From Nitrospirae bacterium RBG_13_39_12 (lineage in GTDB: Bacteria; Nitrospirota; Thermodesulfovibrionia; Thermodesulfovibrionales; SM23-35), in contig MHEF01000142.1 of NCBI GenBank assembly GCA_001805125.1, positions 34,725-44,437 on the forward strand: DNA of 9,713 nt. The letters are read 5' to 3'. Numbering within the stretch: the first letter of the stretch is position 1; each line of letters begins with the position of its first letter. Position numbers and translations under genes: made by a program. Shown here piece after piece: positions 6,494 to 9,713 of the stretch. The notes under the pieces were generated by a model. It saw only the letters and a list, made by a program, of their open reading frames with translations, was not told where the DNA came from and did not search any database.

Positions 6494-7009
6494 ATGAATA
6501 AACTCTGGGAAAATATTTTTAAGTTTCACAAAAAGGAAACAGACAGTATAGATAATATTCTCTTAAAGATCCCTATTTTTCAGGATATAACTAATAGAGA
6601 ACTTAAGAGGATTAAACGTATTTTACATCAGAGAGAGTACAAAAAAAATGAGGTAATCTTTAACCAGGGTGATATTGGGCTGGGGATGTACATTATTGTG
6701 GAGGGCATTGTAGAAATTGTATGTGGACCAGAAAGGCAGGCGCTTGCGGAATTGAAATCGGGTGATTTTTTTGGAGAGCTGGCTCTACTCGATGAGTCAC
6801 CGAGAAGCGCGACGGCTGTTACTAAAGCACCCTGTGAAATGTTATGTTTTTTTAAACCTGAACTGCTTGATCTTGTTAAAAGAGATCCAAAACTGGGAGG
6901 TAAAATTTTATTCAAGCTTGCCTGGACTATTGGTGAACGTTTGAAGAGAACTAACGAACAAGTTAAAGAAACGGGGTACGCTGGCAAAAAGGAACAGTTA
7001 AACAGCTAA
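6494..7009 (+). CDS. Cyclic nucleotide-binding domain protein without an output domain
   Basis: The 171-aa protein is essentially a single CNB domain (about 25-145) with a short N-terminal helix region and a charged C-terminal tail. IPIFQDITNRELKRI (26-40) and the beta roll with IFNQGDIGLGMYIIVEGIVEI (55-75) are typical. The phosphate-binding cassette FFGELALLDESPRSATAV (92-109) retains the Glu95 and Arg104 expected for binding a cyclic nucleotide, so binding of cAMP or cGMP is plausible. There is no helix-turn-helix, so it is not a CRP-type transcription factor, and no kinase, channel or GGDEF partner is fused. No membrane segment or signal peptide is seen. The ATG follows GAGGA (6482-6486) by seven bases. 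The next gene starts nine bases after its stop, so the protein may act on that transporter. Confidence 0.85.
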   Translation: MNKLWENIFKFHKKETDSIDNILLKIPIFQDITNRELKRIKRILHQREYKKNEVIFNQGDIGLGMYIIVEGIVEIVCGPERQALAELKSGDFFGELALLDESPRSATAVTKAPCEMLCFFKPELLDLVKRDPKLGGKILFKLAWTIGERLKRTNEQVKETGYAGKKEQLNS

Positions 7010-7018
7010 TGAAAACAT

Positions 7019-8056
7019 ATGGGAAACAGCAGCAGTAACGTTGGTAAAATAACCCTAATTTTAATTATTTCTGTGGTAATCATAGCATTTCTTTCTGCTA
7101 TCTCTAACATAGTGAAGTTAGTGATAATCTCTGCTCTGCTGGCATATATTTTAGAACCAATTGCAAGTTTTATTGAATCCCGTGGTATGAGTAGATTATC
7201 TGCAACTGCTACAATATTTTTGTTTATATTTTTAGTTATTGGTGTCTTATCATTCGTTTTTGTACCAGTTTTATCTGAAGAGATGAGAGCACTTCATAGT
7301 GGTTTTAATAATGAAAAGGCTGAAATAGTGATTTCACGTTTTGAAAACTTTCTTGTCAGTAATCTTGCTTTCTTGGGTGTCAGGGATTTAGACCTGTTGG
7401 GGAAAATACATGGTGCTACTGCCGGGATAGGGGGTTGGATTTTTACTCACTTTTTTGATGCAGCTTCTGTGGTCACAAATATGGTTCTGACTCCTTTTAT
7501 AGTTTTTTTCATAATGAAAGACGGACGGGCTTTTAAAAAGGCATTTGTAGGTATTTTGCCTAATAGATATTTTGAGTTTAGTCTCTATTTATTTCATAAA
7601 TTAAATATTCAGGTTGGAAATTATCTACGCGGACAGATGCTTGACTCAACTTTAGTGGGACTGTTATCAATTTTAGCCTTGTGGTTACTTGATGTTAAAT
7701 ATTTTTTTATAATCGGGGTTTTTACCGGATTGGCAAACCTGATACCATATTTTGGACCGGTTGTTGGAGCCACAATAGCTGTTGTTGTATCAATACTGCA
7801 AACAGGTAATTTTAACATGGTGTTTTATATAATTATTGCGTTCGTTTTGATAAGGCTAATAGACGATGTACTTATACAACCTTTGGTAGTGGCAAAAAGC
7901 GTTCATATGAATCCTCTGACAGTTTTGCTGGCAGTCCTAATCGGGGGGAAATTATTTGGAGTACTAGGGATGTTATTGTGTGTTCCAATTACAGGTTTTA
8001 TAAAAGTTGTAGTGCACGAAAGTATCACTAATTATAGTAAATACAGGGAAGCATAA
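7019..8056 (+). CDS. AI-2E/PerM family (UPF0118) membrane transporter
   Basis: This 345-aa protein is an integral inner-membrane protein with the usual family plan. Hydrophobic segments lie at about 11-27, 31-46, 63-83, 149-166, 209-226, 228-260 (probably two), 266-285 and 300-332. The soluble region between about 85 and 140 is where family members usually have one. The family signature GLANLIPYFGPVVGA (237-251) and the later VLIQPLVVAKSVHMNPLTVLLAVLIGG (284-310) are clear. Named members include TqsA (autoinducer-2 export), PerM and some sodium/proton antiporters, so the substrate here cannot be told. The start at 7019 lacks a clear ribosome site; with only nine bases after the preceding stop, translation is probably coupled. 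An ATG at 7009 is in another frame and stops at once. Confidence 0.9.
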   Translation: MGNSSSNVGKITLILIISVVIIAFLSAISNIVKLVIISALLAYILEPIASFIESRGMSRLSATATIFLFIFLVIGVLSFVFVPVLSEEMRALHSGFNNEKAEIVISRFENFLVSNLAFLGVRDLDLLGKIHGATAGIGGWIFTHFFDAASVVTNMVLTPFIVFFIMKDGRAFKKAFVGILPNRYFEFSLYLFHKLNIQVGNYLRGQMLDSTLVGLLSILALWLLDVKYFFIIGVFTGLANLIPYFGPVVGATIAVVVSILQTGNFNMVFYIIIAFVLIRLIDDVLIQPLVVAKSVHMNPLTVLLAVLIGGKLFGVLGMLLCVPITGFIKVVVHESITNYSKYREA

Positions 8057-8093
8057 ATGTCTGTATTAAATGACCTTCTGTTGATTAGACATT
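8056..8093. terminator. Weak inverted repeat between convergent genes
   Basis: AATGTCT (8056-8062) and AGACATT (8087-8093) are exact reverse complements with a 24-base loop, inside the 46-bp gap between the convergent AI-2E and GlcF-like genes. The long loop and lack of a U-run make it a poor intrinsic terminator. It may be chance, but it sits where a two-way terminator is needed. Confidence 0.2.
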
Positions 8094-8102
8094 ATTGGAG
8101 GA

Positions 8103-9281
8103 TCAGGATTGCGGGAGCAATGCTTCCTCAATGACCTCAATCAAGTGTAGAACAGGCTTGTTTTTAGCCTTTTTTGACAGTTGAATCATACAACCCGGAC
8201 AGGTGGTAATAATCATTTCCGGCTCTATCTTCATATACTCCCTGACGCATTTTTCAAGAAGCTTTTCTGAAAGATCTTTATTTGATATACTAAAAGTACC
8301 TGCAAAACCACAACATCTGTTTTCTTCTGTCTCTAATAAATTCACACCGGTATTTCTTATAATCTCTCTTGGCTCTTTCTCAATGCCCAGCCCATATTTA
8401 AGGTGGCAGGGGTCATGATAAACCGCACTCTTTATGTCGGAAGAAACAGACCGAAATCGAGAAGGGTCTAATTTATCGATAAAAAAACTCGATATGTCTG
8501 TTACCTTATCCATTCCTTTGCCTATAAGCTTTGGATACTCTGATTTAATTGAAAGCGTACAAGTTGGACAAAGACTTAAGATAGCCTCAACGTTCAGCCT
8601 GCTGAATATTCCGAGATTCTTTTTTGCAAGTTCAATAGCCTCTTCTTCTATCCCAAGAGTCCTTAAGGGAGCACCGCAGCATACTTCACCCACTGGAAGG
8701 ACTGTCTCATAGCCAAGTGTTTGTAATACATTAATAAGCGATTCTTTTAAATATGGAAAAAGTAAATTAGTTGTACACCCACTGAAAAGCGCAACCCTAC
8801 CTTTCTTTTTTGAGACTGTATATACCTGTAGACTGTCTTTCGAATGGTGTTCAGACAGTTCAGGCTTGAAAGGAAGAAGACCTTTTCTCATCAGATATGG
8901 AAATAAAATATGCTGGGTAATACTCAGAAGCCTGAAACTCAATTTAGGCCTTCTTGTTGAGAAACTTGTAATGAGACGGAGATACCTTCTTTTCTTGTCA
9001 GTTTTTTTAAGTAGATTTCTGCCATGGTATATTATTTCTTTTATATCAATTCCTGTTGGACATAGCCCTGAGCATGCACCACATAGGGTGCAGCTGAAAA
9101 CACGGTCATTTAAAATAGGTGATGGCTTAAGTTGCCCTGAAGATAATCCCCAGAGCAATGCAAGCCTTCCCCTGGCACCTGTTGCTTCCGAGGGGTCTTC
9201 ATCATAAGTAGGGCAAAAAGCTTTACAGCTTCCGCAGCGGACACATTTTGAGAGCTCTTTTAAGTAATAGGAGCTTTCCAT
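8103..9281 (-). CDS. (Fe-S)-binding protein, glycolate/lactate oxidase GlcF-like subunit
   Basis: The 392-aa protein has two [4Fe-4S] ferredoxin motifs, Cys13/16/19/23 and Cys64/67/70/74, followed by two cysteine-rich CCG domains: Cys169...CCG (201-203)...CPTC (238-241) and DPCH (290-293)...CCG (323-325)...CPGC (361-364). This is the architecture of GlcF (glycolate oxidase iron-sulfur subunit) and its relatives in D-lactate or 2-hydroxy-acid oxidation, where it passes electrons from a FAD subunit (GlcD type) to quinone or other carriers. No GlcD-like gene is in the window, so the substrate is open. LarE lies upstream on the same strand, hinting at lactate but not proving it. The ATG at 9281 places the first cluster at residue 13, as expected. 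There is no strong ribosome site; TATAAT (9292-9287) lies only five bases before the ATG. Confidence 0.88.
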   Translation of the reverse strand: MESSYYLKELSKCVRCGSCKAFCPTYDEDPSEATGARGRLALLWGLSSGQLKPSPILNDRVFSCTLCGACSGLCPTGIDIKEIIYHGRNLLKKTDKKRRYLRLITSFSTRRPKLSFRLLSITQHILFPYLMRKGLLPFKPELSEHHSKDSLQVYTVSKKKGRVALFSGCTTNLLFPYLKESLINVLQTLGYETVLPVGEVCCGAPLRTLGIEEEAIELAKKNLGIFSRLNVEAILSLCPTCTLSIKSEYPKLIGKGMDKVTDISSFFIDKLDPSRFRSVSSDIKSAVYHDPCHLKYGLGIEKEPREIIRNTGVNLLETEENRCCGFAGTFSISNKDLSEKLLEKCVREYMKIEPEMIITTCPGCMIQLSKKAKNKPVLHLIEVIEEALLPQS

Positions 9282-9286
9282 TATAA

Positions 9287-9292
9287 ATTATA
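9287..9292 (-). promoter_or_regulatory. TATAAT -10-like element close to the glcF-like start
   Basis: On the minus strand a perfect TATAAT is followed by five bases and then the ATG at 9281. If used, transcription would start at or very near the start codon, giving a leaderless message; the lack of a Shine-Dalgarno sequence agrees. No good -35 lies 16-18 bases upstream, so the call is weak. Confidence 0.25.
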
Positions 9293-9440
9293 ACTTTGCA
9301 ACACAACTTCTTTCCATAGGCGTTGTCTGGCAGTGTTTTAGTTATGTTTTTGAAAGCAAGTCGGCGTAGTCACATTTAATATTACACATGGTACTATTGA
9401 TAAAATATTAAAAACAGCGGGATAATCTTATATATTCTGT

Positions 9441-9490
9441 AAAAAAAGGATGGTGATAGTGTGAGAAAGCAAGAAGTGAGGGAAAGAAGA
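9441..9490 (-). terminator. C-rich, G-poor segment after larE, possible Rho-dependent terminator
   Basis: Read on the minus strand, this 50-base stretch has about 18 C and a single G, and ends in a run of seven T. It begins 23 bases after the larE stop codon. C-rich, G-poor, unstructured RNA is what Rho loads on. The gap 9282-9513 otherwise shows only a plus-strand promoter-like pair (TTGATA 9397-9402, GATAAT 9421-9426) with no real gene after it. Confidence 0.35.
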
Positions 9491-9513
9491 GCTTAATTTT
9501 ATAGCAAAACAGT

Positions 9514-9713
9514 CTAAAATATCCTGTTGTCCTTTAAAACTCTGTTTAAACTCCCGCTTTTATAGCCGTCAAAATCAAGGGAAATAAATTTATACCCAAG
9601 CGTTTTTAAATGTTTTGAAATCATTTTCCTCGTTTCAGGGACTATCAGTAATTCAATTTTATTCTCCTCAACTTCTATCCTTGCTACATCGCTATGGTCT
9701 CTTACACGTATTT
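9514..9713 (-). CDS. larE: ATP-dependent sacrificial sulfur transferase LarE, C-terminal end (partial)
   Basis: A minus-strand frame enters from the window edge and ends with TAG at 9516-9514, giving the last 65 residues. VRVRDHSDVARIEV (3-16 of the fragment) and LGYKFISLDFDGYKSGSLN (38-56) match the conserved C-terminal part of LarE. LarE makes the thio groups of the nickel-pincer nucleotide cofactor of lactate racemase, giving up sulfur from its own cysteine or from a cluster or carrier, with ATP used to activate the substrate. The ATP-binding PP-loop and the sulfur-donor cysteines lie outside the window, so the mechanism type cannot be told. LarE-like proteins also occur in genomes without lactate racemase. 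larA, larB and larC are not seen here. The ending DNRIF after the motif is a short ordinary tail. Confidence 0.83.
   Translation of the reverse strand, partial: IRVRDHSDVARIEVEENKIELLIVPETRKMISKHLKTLGYKFISLDFDGYKSGSLNRVLKDNRIF

Noticed and set aside
7009..7038. TAATG overlap suggesting an ATG start at 7009 for the AI-2E gene
   Set aside because: That ATG is in a different frame and reaches a stop after nine codons; the transporter frame starts at 7019.
8203..9207. Plus-strand frames at 8203-8418, 8434-8712 and 8866-9207
   Set aside because: They are opposite the GlcF-like gene, whose cysteine motifs are complete; the plus-strand products resemble nothing.
9461..9496. Tiny plus-strand frame (GTG, 11 codons) after an AAGGA and a promoter-like pair
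   Set aside because: Too short and without any family signal; the purine-rich tract alone explains the open frame and the apparent ribosome site.
1..9713. Search for tRNA, rRNA, CRISPR arrays, insertion sequences or phage genes
   Set aside because: No cloverleaf-like segments, regularly spaced direct repeats, transposase motifs or terminal inverted repeats were recognised by eye.

Overview
The window is an AT-rich piece of bacterial chromosome centred on a probable replication origin. In order it holds: the 3' end of prfB (+); an AT-rich gap of about 305 bp that looks like oriC; dnaA, dnaN and gyrB (+); a small lipoprotein gene overlapping the end of gyrB (+); a short FmdB-type zinc-ribbon gene (-); a cyclic-nucleotide-binding-domain protein and an AI-2E/PerM family membrane protein as a tight pair (+); an iron-sulfur protein of the GlcF/LutA type (-); and the 3' end of larE (-), cut by the window edge.

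The organism is probably Gram-negative: GyrB is the long form (798 aa, with the extra block between TOPRIM and the C-terminal motif), and the gene after it encodes a lipoprotein with a clear lipobox. The GlcF-like protein and LarE suggest anaerobic or flexible lactate/2-hydroxy-acid metabolism. The mix would suit an uncultured deep-branching lineage, but I cannot assign a phylum from sequence alone. recF, usually found between dnaN and gyrB, is absent.

The most interesting region is 157-461. It has an almost pure AT core, a run of DnaA-trio-like triplets (TAG TAG AAG TTG TAG TAG), and at least five 9-mers of the form TGT-NNN-TAA. These keep both ends of the classical DnaA box (TGTGGATAA, reverse complement TTATCCACA) but change its centre, mostly to TGTTAGTAA or TGTTAATAA. 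Two of them form a perfect palindrome between the dnaA promoter (TTGTCT-17-TATAAT) and the start codon, a good place for autoregulation. The DnaA encoded here keeps some base-contacting residues of domain IV but differs at two (Ser for Pro423 and Ala for Thr435 in E. coli numbering), so the protein and its box may have diverged together.

The rest looks like ordinary housekeeping and accessory content. The CNB-domain protein and the AI-2E transporter are nine bases apart and probably co-transcribed, with TGTGA-containing sites and a 9-bp inverted repeat upstream. On the minus strand, larE and the glcF-like gene point the same way but are separated by 232 bp. That gap holds a very C-rich, G-poor transcript segment that could be a Rho-dependent terminator, so the two genes are probably not one operon.
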